Program-made: the position numbers and the translations under genes
Notes under the pieces: model-generated
What the model saw: only the letters and a program-made list of their open reading frames with translations
Databases searched by the model: none
Told to the model about the DNA's origin: nothing
From: Hyphomicrobiales bacterium
GTDB taxonomy: Bacteria > Pseudomonadota > Alphaproteobacteria > Rhizobiales > Rhizobiaceae
Assembly: GCA_900466475.1 (NCBI GenBank)
Contig: UBMI01000014.1
Span: forward strand, 286,417-350,416
Direction: 5' to 3'
Length of the DNA: 64,000 nucleotides
Part shown: positions 8,253 to 17,058 of the stretch, in pieces
How positions within the stretch are numbered: position 1 is the first letter of the stretch
Layout of the letters: every line of letters starts with the position of its first letter

Positions 8253-10250
8253 ATGTTCCTCTATAAGGCTATCGTCTTCCTTCCCCTGATCGGCGCGATC
8301 ATCGCTGGCCTCTTCGGCCGTGCGATCGGCGCCAAGGCGTCGGAATATGTCACCAGCGGCCTGATGATCGTCGCCGCCATCCTGTCCTGGGTCGTCTTCT
8401 TCACGGTTGCGCTCGGCCATCCAGAGGGCGTGATCAAGGTCGAGGTTCTGCGCTGGATCCAGTCCGGCGGCATCGATGTCTCCTGGTCGCTGCGCGTCGA
8501 TACGCTGACCTCGGTCATGCTGATCGTCGTCAATACTGTTTCGACACTCGTGCACATTTACTCGATCGGTTACATGCATACCGATCCGCACCGTCCGCGT
8601 TTCTTCGCCTATCTCTCGCTCTTCACCTTCGCCATGCTTATGCTGGTGACGTCCGACAACCTCGCCCAGATGTTCTTCGGCTGGGAAGGCGTTGGTCTGG
8701 CCTCGTATCTGCTGATCGGCTTCTGGTATAAGAAGCCTTCGGCATCGGCTGCTGCAATGAAGGCCTTCATCGTCAACCGCGTCGGCGACTTCGGTTTCGT
8801 GCTCGGTATTGCCACCGTCTTTGTGCTGTTCGGCTCGATCAACCTCGACACGATCTTCGCCAATGCTTCGACCTTCGCTCCGGCTGAAGGCGGCGGTGAA
8901 GCCGGCGAGGTGATCCTGAACCTCTTCGGCATGCATCTCGACAAGGCTCATGCGCTGACCGGCGCCTGCCTGCTGCTCTTCATGGGCGCGATGGGTAAGT
9001 CGGCGCAGTTCCTGCTGCACACCTGGCTGCCGGACGCCATGGAAGGCCCGACGCCGGTTTCCGCACTCATCCATGCCGCAACCATGGTGACCGCCGGCGT
9101 CTTCCTCGTCGCCCGCATGTCGCCGATCTTCGAACTCTCGCATGATGCGCTCGTCGTCGTGACGATCATCGGCGCAATCACCGCATTCTTCGCGGCGACC
9201 GTCGGCCTCGTGCAAAACGACATCAAGCGCGTCATCGCTTACTCGACCTGCTCGCAGCTCGGTTACATGTTCGTCGCTCTCGGCGTCGGTGCCTATGGCG
9301 CGGCAATCTTCCACCTCTTCACGCATGCCTTCTTCAAGGCTCTGCTCTTCCTCTGCGCCGGTTCGGTTATCCACGCCGTCGACGGTGAGCAGGACATGCG
9401 CTACATGGGTGGCCTGCGTCCGCACATCAAGGTGACGTTCTGGATGATGATGATCGGCACGCTGGCGATTACCGGTGTCGGCATTCCCTTCACCCCGATC
9501 GGCTTTGCCGGCTTCTTCTCGAAGGACGTCATCATCGAGGCCGCCTATGCGTCGCACTCGCCGGTCGCTGGCTTTGCCTTCACACTGCTGGTCATCGCTG
9601 CTCTCTTCACGAGCTTCTATTCCTGGCGTCTGATCTTCATGACCTTCTTCGGCAAGCCGCGTGCTTCCCACGAAGTCATGCATCACGTCCACGAATCGCC
9701 GCAGGTCATGCTGGTGCCGCTCTACATCCTCGCCATCGGCGCGGTTGTTGCCGGCTTCCTCTTCGAAGGCCGCTTCTACGGCGAGGAGTATGCCGAGTTC
9801 TGGAAGGGTGCGCTCTTCACAGGCGCCGAGAACGAACTGGTGGAAGAGTTCCATCACGTTCCGGCCTGGGTCGGTCTCAGCCCCCTCATTGCCATGCTGC
9901 TCGGCTTCGTGATCGCCTGGTACATGTACATCAAGTCGCCCTCGACGCCGCGCAAGCTCGCCGAGCAGCATCGTGTGCTTTACCAGTTCCTGCTCAACAA
10001 ATGGTACTTCGACGAACTCTACGACTTCCTCTTCGTCCGCACTGCCAAGGCGCTTGGCAACTTCCTGTGGAAGAAGGGTGACGTCGGTGTCATCGATACC
10101 TACGGTCCGAACGGCGTCGCTGCTCGCGTGGTCAACGTCACTGATCGCGTCGTGCGCCTGCAGACCGGTTACCTCTATCACTACGCCTTCGCGATGCTGA
10201 TCGGCATTGCGGCGCTCGTTACCTGGATGATGCTCGGGAGTTCCTTCTGA
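8253..10250 (+). CDS. nuoL: NADH-quinone oxidoreductase subunit L (antiporter-like)
   Basis: This is the distal antiporter-like pump of the membrane arm. It is 665 residues with about 16 hydrophobic segments and the long amphipathic C-terminal helix of NuoL. Characteristic sequences are GWEGVGLASYLLIGFW (about 143-158), which includes the functional Glu, and HTWLPDAMEGPTPVSALIHA (about 254-273). The discontinuous-helix region LVQNDIKRVIAYSTCSQLGY (about 318-337) follows. The stop overlaps the nuoM start by one base (TGATG at 10248). Confidence 0.97.
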   Translation: MFLYKAIVFLPLIGAIIAGLFGRAIGAKASEYVTSGLMIVAAILSWVVFFTVALGHPEGVIKVEVLRWIQSGGIDVSWSLRVDTLTSVMLIVVNTVSTLVHIYSIGYMHTDPHRPRFFAYLSLFTFAMLMLVTSDNLAQMFFGWEGVGLASYLLIGFWYKKPSASAAAMKAFIVNRVGDFGFVLGIATVFVLFGSINLDTIFANASTFAPAEGGGEAGEVILNLFGMHLDKAHALTGACLLLFMGAMGKSAQFLLHTWLPDAMEGPTPVSALIHAATMVTAGVFLVARMSPIFELSHDALVVVTIIGAITAFFAATVGLVQNDIKRVIAYSTCSQLGYMFVALGVGAYGAAIFHLFTHAFFKALLFLCAGSVIHAVDGEQDMRYMGGLRPHIKVTFWMMMIGTLAITGVGIPFTPIGFAGFFSKDVIIEAAYASHSPVAGFAFTLLVIAALFTSFYSWRLIFMTFFGKPRASHEVMHHVHESPQVMLVPLYILAIGAVVAGFLFEGRFYGEEYAEFWKGALFTGAENELVEEFHHVPAWVGLSPLIAMLLGFVIAWYMYIKSPSTPRKLAEQHRVLYQFLLNKWYFDELYDFLFVRTAKALGNFLWKKGDVGVIDTYGPNGVAARVVNVTDRVVRLQTGYLYHYAFAMLIGIAALVTWMMLGSSF

Positions 10251-11761
10251 TGACCGATTGGCCTATTCTTTCAACGGTCACCTTCCTGCCGCTCGTCGGC
10301 GTGGTGCTCCTGTTGCTGATGAACGGCGAAACCGAGAACGGTCGCAAGAACGTGCTGTGGATCTCCTTGATCACCACGGTCTTCACCTTCATCGTCTCGC
10401 TCTTCATCTGGATCGGCTTCGATAACGCCAATCCGGGCTTCCAGATGATCGAGCAGCATAGCTGGCTCGGCACCGGCATCGGCTACCATGTCGGCGTCGA
10501 CGGCATCTCCATGCTGTTCATCATCCTCTCGACCTTCCTGATGCCCTTCTGCGTGCTCGCAAGCTGGCTCTCGATCGAGAAGCGATTGAAGGAATACATG
10601 ATCGCCTTCCTCATCCTCGAAGTGATGATGGTCGGTGTCTTCGTCTCGCTTGATATCGTTCTCTTCTACGTCTTCTTCGAAGGCGGCCTCATCCCGATGT
10701 TCCTGATCATCGGCGTCTGGGGTGGTGCGAACCGCGTCTATGCGAGCTACAAGTTCTTCCTCTACACGCTGCTTGGCTCGGTGCTGATGCTGCTCGCCAT
10801 CATGGCCATGTACTGGCAGGCCGGCACGACCGATATCGCACAGCTTCTGGACTACAAGTTCCCGCCGGCGATGCAGACCTGGCTGTGGCTTGCCTTCTTC
10901 GCCTCCTTCGCGGTGAAGATGCCGATGTGGCCGGTCCACACCTGGCTCCCCGACGCGCACGTCCAGGCGCCGACGGCCGGTTCTGTCATCCTGGCAGGCG
11001 TGCTCCTGAAGCTCGGTGGCTACGGCCTGATCCGCTTCTCGATCGGCATGTTCCCGGTCGCATCAGATCATTTCGCGCCGCTGGTCTTCGCGCTCTCCGT
11101 CATCGCCATCATCTACACTTCGCTGGTCGCGATGATGCAGGACGACATCAAGAAGCTGATCGCCTATTCCTCGGTTGCTCACATGGGCTACGTGACGATG
11201 GGTATCTTCGCTGCCAACGCGCAGGGCCTGCAGGGTTCGATCTTCCAGATGCTGTCGCACGGCATCGTCTCTGGCGCACTCTTCCTCTGCGTCGGCGTTG
11301 TCTATGACCGCACCCACACCCGTGAGATCGCGGCCTATGGCGGCCTGGTCAACAACATGCCGAAATACGCCGTCGCCCTCATGGTCTTCACCATGGCAAA
11401 CGTCGGCCTTCCGGGCACGTCGGGCTTCATCGGCGAATTCTTGACGCTGATCGGCGTCTTCCGCGCCAATACCTGGGTTGCGCTCTTTGCCGCCACTGGC
11501 GTCATCCTTTCGGCCGCCTACGCGCTCTGGCTCTATCGCCGGGTGATCTTTGGCGCGCTGGAGAAGGAAAAGCTGAAGGCTCTGCTCGACCTTTCACCGC
11601 GTGAACAGATCATCCTTTACCCGATGATTGCGCTCACCATCTTCTTCGGTGTCTATCCGGCTCCGGTCTTCGATGCGACCGCAGCTTCCGTGGACCATCT
11701 GATCAACAGCTATTCGGCCGCAGTGCAGGCAGCGCAGAATGTTGCGCTGTCCATGAAATGA
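10250..11761 (+). CDS. nuoM: NADH-quinone oxidoreductase subunit M (antiporter-like)
   Basis: This is the second antiporter-like proton-pumping subunit, 503 residues with about 14 hydrophobic helices. Family marks are FEGGLIPMFLIIGVWGG (about 142-158), VHTWLPDAHVQAPTAGSVIL (about 229-248) and MQDDIKKLIAYSSVAHMGY (about 295-313). ATG 10250 shares its A with the nuoL stop codon, which implies translational coupling. Confidence 0.97.
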   Translation: MTDWPILSTVTFLPLVGVVLLLLMNGETENGRKNVLWISLITTVFTFIVSLFIWIGFDNANPGFQMIEQHSWLGTGIGYHVGVDGISMLFIILSTFLMPFCVLASWLSIEKRLKEYMIAFLILEVMMVGVFVSLDIVLFYVFFEGGLIPMFLIIGVWGGANRVYASYKFFLYTLLGSVLMLLAIMAMYWQAGTTDIAQLLDYKFPPAMQTWLWLAFFASFAVKMPMWPVHTWLPDAHVQAPTAGSVILAGVLLKLGGYGLIRFSIGMFPVASDHFAPLVFALSVIAIIYTSLVAMMQDDIKKLIAYSSVAHMGYVTMGIFAANAQGLQGSIFQMLSHGIVSGALFLCVGVVYDRTHTREIAAYGGLVNNMPKYAVALMVFTMANVGLPGTSGFIGEFLTLIGVFRANTWVALFAATGVILSAAYALWLYRRVIFGALEKEKLKALLDLSPREQIILYPMIALTIFFGVYPAPVFDATAASVDHLINSYSAAVQAAQNVALSMK

Positions 11762-11775
11762 CGGGACTTTAGGAC

Positions 11776-13221
11776 ATGACTGCTGAAACAATCTCCCTGA
11801 GCCTGTACCTGTCCGCGCCGGAAATCATCCTCGCGATCGGTGCTCTCGTCCTGCTCATGATCGGCGTCTTTGCGGGTGAGCGGTCCGGTCCGCTTGTCAG
11901 CACGCTGGCAATGATCGTGATTGCCATCTCTGGCCTTTGGCTGATCTTCATCCCTGGTGACGGCCTTGCCTATGGCGGGGTCTATGTCGCCGACGGCTTC
12001 GCCCGCTTTATGAAGGTTCTGGCACTGATCGGCTCCCTCGTGGCGCTGTTCATGTCGATGGGTCATGCGCGGGAAAACCAGCTCGACAAGTTCGAGTTCC
12101 CGGTTCTCCTGGTGCTCTGCACCCTCGGCATCATGCTGATGATCTCGGCCAACGATCTGATCGCGCTCTACCTCGGCCTCGAACTGCAGTCGCTCGCGAT
12201 CTACGTCATCGCCGCGATCAACCGCGACAGCCTGAAGTCGACTGAAGCCGGTTTGAAGTACTTCGTTCTGGGTGCGCTCTCCTCGGGCATGCTGCTCTAC
12301 GGCATGTCGCTGGTTTATGGCTTCACCGGCCATACGCATTTTGCTGACGTCGCCCAGGCGCTGACGGTGGAAGGCGCGCGGTCGCTCGGCCTCGTCTTCG
12401 GCCTCGTCTTCATCCTCGCCGGCATCGCCTTCAAGATCTCTGCCGTTCCCTTCCATATGTGGACGCCGGACGTTTATGAAGGCGCGCCGACCCCGGTCAC
12501 CGCCTTCCTGGCGAGTGCACCGAAGGTCGCTGCGATGGCGATGATGACCCGCATTGTCATCACTGCCTTCGAGCCGGTGCTGACCGACTGGCAGCAGGTC
12601 GTCGTCTTCATATCAATTGCCTCCATGCTGCTCGGTTCGTTTGCTGCCATCGGCCAGAAGAACATCAAGCGACTGATGGCCTATTCCTCGATCGGTCACA
12701 TGGGGTACGCGCTGGTCGGCCTTGCAGCCGGAAACCAGACGGGCGTCACCGGCGTCATGCTCTATATGGCGATCTACATGGTCATGACCCTCGGCTCCTT
12801 CGCGATCATCATGTCGATGCGCCGCAAGGATGGCACCGTCGTCGAGAATGTCAGCGATCTCGCCGGCTTGTCCGCGACGAACCCTTTCATGGCGGTGGTG
12901 CTGACTGCGCTGATGTTCTCGCTTGCCGGTATCCCGCCGCTTGCCGGCTTCTTCGCGAAGTACTTCGTCTTCGTTGCCGCCATCGAGGCCAAGCTCTATG
13001 CGCTCGCCGTCATCGGTGTTCTTGCGTCCGTCGTCGGCGCTTACTACTACCTGCGCGTCATCAAGCTGATGTGGTTCGATGAGGCGACCGGTGAATTCGC
13101 TCGCGTCTCCGGATCGCTGCGTCTCGTTTTCGGTCTTTCCGGCCTCTTCGTTGCGGCCTATGTTCTCATCGGTGGTCCGATCGGCGGCGCGGCCGAGCTT
13201 GCTGCGGCGACGCTCTTCTGA
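11776..13221 (+). CDS. nuoN: NADH-quinone oxidoreductase subunit N (antiporter-like)
   Basis: This is the third antiporter-like subunit, next to NuoK in the membrane arm; it is 481 residues with about 14 helices. Visible signatures are YLGLELQSLAIYVIAAINR (about 132-150) and FHMWTPDVYEGAPTPVTAFL (about 227-246), followed by GQKNIKRLMAYSSIGHMGY (about 293-311). It begins 14 bp after nuoM and its stop overlaps the birA start by one base. The operon therefore continues beyond complex I. Confidence 0.97.
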   Translation: MTAETISLSLYLSAPEIILAIGALVLLMIGVFAGERSGPLVSTLAMIVIAISGLWLIFIPGDGLAYGGVYVADGFARFMKVLALIGSLVALFMSMGHARENQLDKFEFPVLLVLCTLGIMLMISANDLIALYLGLELQSLAIYVIAAINRDSLKSTEAGLKYFVLGALSSGMLLYGMSLVYGFTGHTHFADVAQALTVEGARSLGLVFGLVFILAGIAFKISAVPFHMWTPDVYEGAPTPVTAFLASAPKVAAMAMMTRIVITAFEPVLTDWQQVVVFISIASMLLGSFAAIGQKNIKRLMAYSSIGHMGYALVGLAAGNQTGVTGVMLYMAIYMVMTLGSFAIIMSMRRKDGTVVENVSDLAGLSATNPFMAVVLTALMFSLAGIPPLAGFFAKYFVFVAAIEAKLYALAVIGVLASVVGAYYYLRVIKLMWFDEATGEFARVSGSLRLVFGLSGLFVAAYVLIGGPIGGAAELAAATLF

Positions 13222-13985
13222 TGGCTTCCGACAAGCAGCGCCGGATATCGCTCGGCGATATCAGGCACGAGGCCTTGTCGGATACTGCGTCGACCAACAC
13301 GGAATGCCTTGCCCGGGCTCGGGCAGGGGACAGCGGTCTGCTCTGGGTGACCGCTGAACGACAGACCGGCGGCCGGGGCCGCCGGGGCCGTCCCTGGGTT
13401 TCAGAGCGCGGCAATCTCTATGCCTCGCTTCTCCTCATCGATCCGGCCCCAATGGAGCGCCTTGCCTCCCTGCCGCTGGCAATCGCGGTTGCCGTGCACC
13501 ACGCGATCCGCAGTGTCTTGCCGCCAGGTGCCGAGCCGCTGGAGGTGAAGTGGCCGAATGATATCCTGATCGGACGCAAGAAGACCTGCGGCATCCTCGT
13601 GGAAGGCGAACGGCTGGCGGACGGCCGCCACGCCGTCGTGATTGGCATCGGCATCAATGTATCGGTCATGCCCGACAATCCCATCTATCCCGTCACCTGC
13701 CTGCGCGATCAGGGAAGTGCGGCTTCGCCCGAAGAGCTCTTCGCCCATCTCTTTGCATCCATGGCCGAGACGCTGGATATCTGGGATGGAGGGCAAGGTA
13801 TTGCCGAGGTCACGGCCCGATGGCGCGCTGTCGCCTGCGGTATTGGCGAAAAGATAACCGTTAATCTGCCGGACAGGTCGATTTCCGGATATTTCGCCGG
13901 AATAGATGATAATGGCCTGTTGATGCTCGATACCGGCACGGGCAGGATGATGCCGATTGCGGCCGGCGATGTATTCTTTGGATAG
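13221..13985 (+). CDS. birA: Biotin-[acetyl-CoA-carboxylase] ligase
   Basis: This enzyme attaches biotin to the carboxyl-carrier protein through biotinyl-AMP. It is 254 residues and lacks the N-terminal DNA-binding helix-turn-helix of E. coli BirA, so it is a ligase without repressor function. The biotinyl-AMP loop GGRGRRGRPW (about 53-62) and the KWPNDILI motif (about 111-118) are clear; a small C-terminal SH3-like domain follows. ATG 13221 overlaps the nuoN stop (TGATG), giving tight coupling to the complex I operon. Linkage with RNase J downstream is the usual alphaproteobacterial order. Confidence 0.93.
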   Translation: MASDKQRRISLGDIRHEALSDTASTNTECLARARAGDSGLLWVTAERQTGGRGRRGRPWVSERGNLYASLLLIDPAPMERLASLPLAIAVAVHHAIRSVLPPGAEPLEVKWPNDILIGRKKTCGILVEGERLADGRHAVVIGIGINVSVMPDNPIYPVTCLRDQGSAASPEELFAHLFASMAETLDIWDGGQGIAEVTARWRAVACGIGEKITVNLPDRSISGYFAGIDDNGLLMLDTGTGRMMPIAAGDVFFG

Positions 13986-14002
13986 TGGAAAAAACAAACA
14001 TT

Positions 14003-15673
14003 ATGGCGAAACAGGACGAACTGGTATTTCTGCCCCTGGGCGGCGTCGGAGAGATTGGCATGAATCTCGCGCTGTACGGCTACGGCCCGGCGGATCATCG
14101 CCAGTGGATCATGGTGGATTGCGGCGTCACCTTTCCGGGCCCGGATCTGCCTGGTGTCGATCTCGTCCTGCCGGATATCCGGTTCCTCGCCAATGAGCGA
14201 AAGAACCTCAAGGCGATCATCATCACCCACGCTCATGAGGATCACTACGGAGCGCTCGCCGATCTCTGGCCGGGCCTCAATGTTCCGGTCTATGCCTCGC
14301 CCTTCACGGCGGGCCTGCTGGAAGCCAAGCGCAATTTCGAGAAGGACGCGATCGGCGAGGTGCCGGTGACCATTTTCAAGGCCGGCGACAAGATCAATGC
14401 CGGCCCCTTCAGCATCGAGGGCGTGGCCGTCAATCATTCGATCCCCGAGCCGATGTCGCTGATGATCCGCACGCCGCTCGGCAATGTCATCCACACGGGC
14501 GACTGGAAGATCGACCACGAACCTTCGCTCGGGCCGCTGACCGACGAGACGCGCTTCCGCCAATTGGGTGATGAAGGCGTGCTGGCGCTGCTCTGCGACT
14601 CCACCAATGCACTGCGCGACGGCGTCTCGCCTTCGGAGAAGGATGTCTCCGAAAGCCTGCGCAAGATCATCGAGAATGCCGAGGGACGTGTGGCGATCAC
14701 CACCTTCTCGTCGAATGTAGGCCGTATCCGCACCGTCGCCGAAGCTGCCGAAGCCGCTGGCCGTGAAGTGCTGCTGCTCGGAAGCTCGCTGAAGCGCGTG
14801 TGCGATGTTGCCCAGGATATCGGTCTGCTGGAAGGCGTAAAACCCTTCATCTCGGAGGAGGATTACGGCTTCATCCCGCGTGACAAGGTCGTGGTCATCC
14901 TCACCGGCAGCCAGGGCGAGCCCCGCGCTGCCCTCGCCAAACTTTCCCGCGATGAGATGCGCAATGTAGCCTTTGCCGCCGGCGATATCGTCGTCTTCTC
15001 CTCGCGCGCCATCCCCGGCAATGAGAAGGCGATCCAGGACATCAAGAATGGTCTCGTGGAGCAGGGCGTCCATATCATTACCGACACGGAGGCGCTGGTG
15101 CATGTGTCAGGCCATCCGCGCCGCAACGAGTTGCAGAAGATGTACGAGTGGACGCGTCCGAAGGTCGTCGTGCCCGTGCATGGCGAGGCAACACATCTGA
15201 CGGCACACAAGGAACTGGCAGAACAGTCCGGCATTCCGACTGTGCCGCGCGTGCGCAACGGCGATGTGCTGCGGCTTGCGCCAGGACCGGTCGAAGTGAT
15301 CGATGAAGCGCCGCATGGCCGCATCTACAAGGATGGGTCACTGATCGGTGACTTCGACGAAATGGGCATCGGCGAGCGCAAGAAGCTCGCCTATGTCGGC
15401 CATGTCGCCGTCAGCATCGTGCTCGACAATCGCTACGACATTATCGGCGAGCCCGATCTCGTGGCGATTGGCCTGCCTGCCTATGACGACGAGGGGGAGG
15501 ATATGGAAGATACCCTTTTCGATGCGGCAATCAGTGCGATCGAGAGTATTCCGCGCGCCCGCCGCAAGGATATCGACATGGTGCAGGAGGCCGCGCGCCG
15601 TGCCGTGCGCGCCGCTGCCAACAATGCCTGGGGCAAGAAGCCTGTCGTCACCGTCTTCATCACTAGGGTCTGA
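14003..15673 (+). CDS. rnj: Ribonuclease J
   Basis: This is a metallo-beta-lactamase / beta-CASP exo- and endoribonuclease for mRNA decay and rRNA maturation in the cytoplasm. The metal-binding motif THAHEDHYGAL lies at about 75-85, HTGDWKID at about 165-172, and the beta-CASP motifs with SGHP (about 369) and VHGEATHL (about 394-401) follow. Length 556 is normal for the family. ATG 14003 is preferred to an in-frame GTG at 13985, which overlaps the birA stop. Rhizobia carry this RNase together with RNase E, which is also in this window. Confidence 0.93.
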   Translation: MAKQDELVFLPLGGVGEIGMNLALYGYGPADHRQWIMVDCGVTFPGPDLPGVDLVLPDIRFLANERKNLKAIIITHAHEDHYGALADLWPGLNVPVYASPFTAGLLEAKRNFEKDAIGEVPVTIFKAGDKINAGPFSIEGVAVNHSIPEPMSLMIRTPLGNVIHTGDWKIDHEPSLGPLTDETRFRQLGDEGVLALLCDSTNALRDGVSPSEKDVSESLRKIIENAEGRVAITTFSSNVGRIRTVAEAAEAAGREVLLLGSSLKRVCDVAQDIGLLEGVKPFISEEDYGFIPRDKVVVILTGSQGEPRAALAKLSRDEMRNVAFAAGDIVVFSSRAIPGNEKAIQDIKNGLVEQGVHIITDTEALVHVSGHPRRNELQKMYEWTRPKVVVPVHGEATHLTAHKELAEQSGIPTVPRVRNGDVLRLAPGPVEVIDEAPHGRIYKDGSLIGDFDEMGIGERKKLAYVGHVAVSIVLDNRYDIIGEPDLVAIGLPAYDDEGEDMEDTLFDAAISAIESIPRARRKDIDMVQEAARRAVRAAANNAWGKKPVVTVFITRV

Positions 15674-15676
15674 GTG

Positions 15677-16081
15677 ATGCTCGGCCGGGTGAACCATATC
15701 GCCATCGCCGTGCCCGACCTGGCTGCCGCTGCTGCAAGCTATCGCGACACGCTGGGTGCGGCGATCTCCGAGCCGCAATCCCTGCCGGAGCATGGCGTCA
15801 CTGTGGTTTTCGTCGAACTGCCGAACACCAAGGTGGAACTGCTGGAACCACTGGGTGAGGCCTCGCCGATCGCAGCCTTCTTGGAAAAGAACCCCTCCGG
15901 CGGCATGCACCATATTTGCTACGAGGTAGACGATATCCTTGCTGCCCGCGACCGGCTCACAGCATCCGGCGCCAGGGTGCTTGGCAATGGTGAGCCGAAG
16001 ATCGGCGCTCACGGCAAACCGGTGCTTTTCCTCCATCCGAAGGACTTCTTCGGTACGTTAATCGAGCTGGAACAGGTCTGA
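15677..16081 (+). CDS. mce: Methylmalonyl-CoA epimerase
   Basis: This vicinal-oxygen-chelate enzyme interconverts (R)- and (S)-methylmalonyl-CoA in propionyl-CoA breakdown and the ethylmalonyl-CoA pathway. The 134-residue protein shows metal ligands His in VNHIAIAV (about 5-12), His in GGMHHICYEV (about 76-85) and Glu in LIELEQ at the C-terminus. ATG 15677 sits three bases after the rnj stop. It is likely the last or near-last enzyme gene of the operon. Confidence 0.9.
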   Translation: MLGRVNHIAIAVPDLAAAAASYRDTLGAAISEPQSLPEHGVTVVFVELPNTKVELLEPLGEASPIAAFLEKNPSGGMHHICYEVDDILAARDRLTASGARVLGNGEPKIGAHGKPVLFLHPKDFFGTLIELEQV

Positions 16082-16191
16082 AGCTCTGCGTCAGAGTGAC
16101 CTAAGCAGTCTGCTCCCTTTGAACTGGCCGCCATTCCGGCTTATAAGCAGCCAAAACCTGCCGCCAAGGCACCATATCGACGGGAACCAAA

Positions 16192-16467
16192 ATGTTTCAG
16201 GCCTTCCTCCAGGGGTTCGCAGTTTATTTCATCATCTGGTGGATCACGCTTTTCGCCGTGCTGCCGATCGGTCTGCGCACCCAGGCGGAAGACAATGATG
16301 TTGTGCTTGGCACCGTGCCAAGCGCACCGACCCGTTTCCGCCCGGCCTTCGTTTTTTCGCTGACGACGCTCGTTTCCGGCGCAATTTACGGCTTCTGGTA
16401 TATCTGTTCGACCTATTTCGGCTTCGGCTTCGATGCGCTTCCACAAATAGGGCCCAGCTTCTATTAG
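16192..16467 (+). CDS. DUF1467-family small membrane protein
   Basis: This 91-residue protein has two hydrophobic segments (about 6-27 and 58-78) separated by a polar loop rich in Pro and Arg. The pattern WWITLFAVLPIGLRTQ followed by a short acidic stretch and GTVPSAP fits the alphaproteobacterial DUF1467 family as I remember it. These genes usually sit between mce and proS, as here. The function is unknown. It starts at ATG 16192, 110 bp after mce. Confidence 0.8.
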   Translation: MFQAFLQGFAVYFIIWWITLFAVLPIGLRTQAEDNDVVLGTVPSAPTRFRPAFVFSLTTLVSGAIYGFWYICSTYFGFGFDALPQIGPSFY

Positions 16468-16632
16468 GAATGGCTTTTGCTCAATCTTTGAGCAGATGTA
16501 AATGCAACCGCGAAAAATCTGTCATACGCACGTCATGCAAGTGAGGCAAAGAGCTTGCGTAACGGAAGGCGGGCTTACCTAACGAAAGTCAGGCCTGATT
16601 TTGTGAGTTGTGGGAAGCCGAAAAAGCAAAAA

Positions 16633-16657
16633 AAAACAAGGCTAAAAGCCTTGTTTT
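16633..16657. terminator. Bidirectional intrinsic terminator after the nuo-mce-DUF1467 unit
   Basis: This is a perfect 11-bp stem, AAAACAAGGCT (16633-16643) with AGCCTTGTTTT (16647-16657), with an AAA loop. It is flanked by an A-run on the left and a T-run on the right, so it would work in either direction. It separates the long upstream operon from proS. Confidence 0.7.
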
Positions 16658-16851
16658 AATTATCGCGTGATCCTTAACCGTTACCGGGGCAGCGACAAGC
16701 GCGCCTAAGATCTGATCCTCCCAAGACTTGACCGCGAGTTCGGCAAGAATTTAACCTTCCTGCCTGTTTTGTGAGCTAAAACTAGCTCAAAGATTGTGCT
16801 TTGTCATTAGGTTTTTTTGCATTTTTGCTACAGTCACGCAAAATTTTTCTG

Positions 16852-16881
16852 TTGACAAGATTTACCTTCAAGCCCTTATAA
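16852..16881 (+). promoter_or_regulatory. sigma70-type promoter for proS-lolC-lolD
   Basis: TTGACA (16852-16857) is followed by an 18-nt spacer and TTATAA (16876-16881), close to the consensus. Transcription would start near 16888, about 170 nt ahead of the proS ATG. The 7-bp inverted repeat at 16772-16789 lies about 60 bp upstream of the -35 box. Confidence 0.55.
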
Positions 16882-17058
16882 ATACGCGCTTTTTCACGTC
16901 TACTGAATTTGTAGGCGCTAACATGCGTCAGCGGGAGGCGGCTCACGTCGGTCGCGGGTTTCTTTCCCGCCGCGAAGCGGCTATGAACGCTCCCATCTTT
17001 AACAAAGACCGTCGATTCCGCTTGGGTAAGCGGCGTCTCAACTGTACCGGAATCCGCC

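Larger units (their letters stand above)
16468..17058. other. 591-bp intergenic region between the DUF1467 gene and proS
   Basis: The region holds four items in order. A 7-bp hairpin (TGCTCAA/TTGAGCA, 16478-16494) lies just past the DUF1467 stop. A strong terminator-like hairpin is at 16633-16657. An inverted repeat TGAGCTA-aaac-TAGCTCA (16772-16789) could be an operator or a cruciform. A sigma70-type promoter is at 16852-16881. The stretch 16883-17058 would be a leader of about 170 nt for proS; I see no convincing coding frame in it. Confidence 0.6.

Noticed and set aside
8226..10181. 651-codon minus-strand frame opposite nuoL
   Set aside because: Highly charged shadow product (Glu/Asp/His/Arg) with no family character; nuoL is unmistakable.
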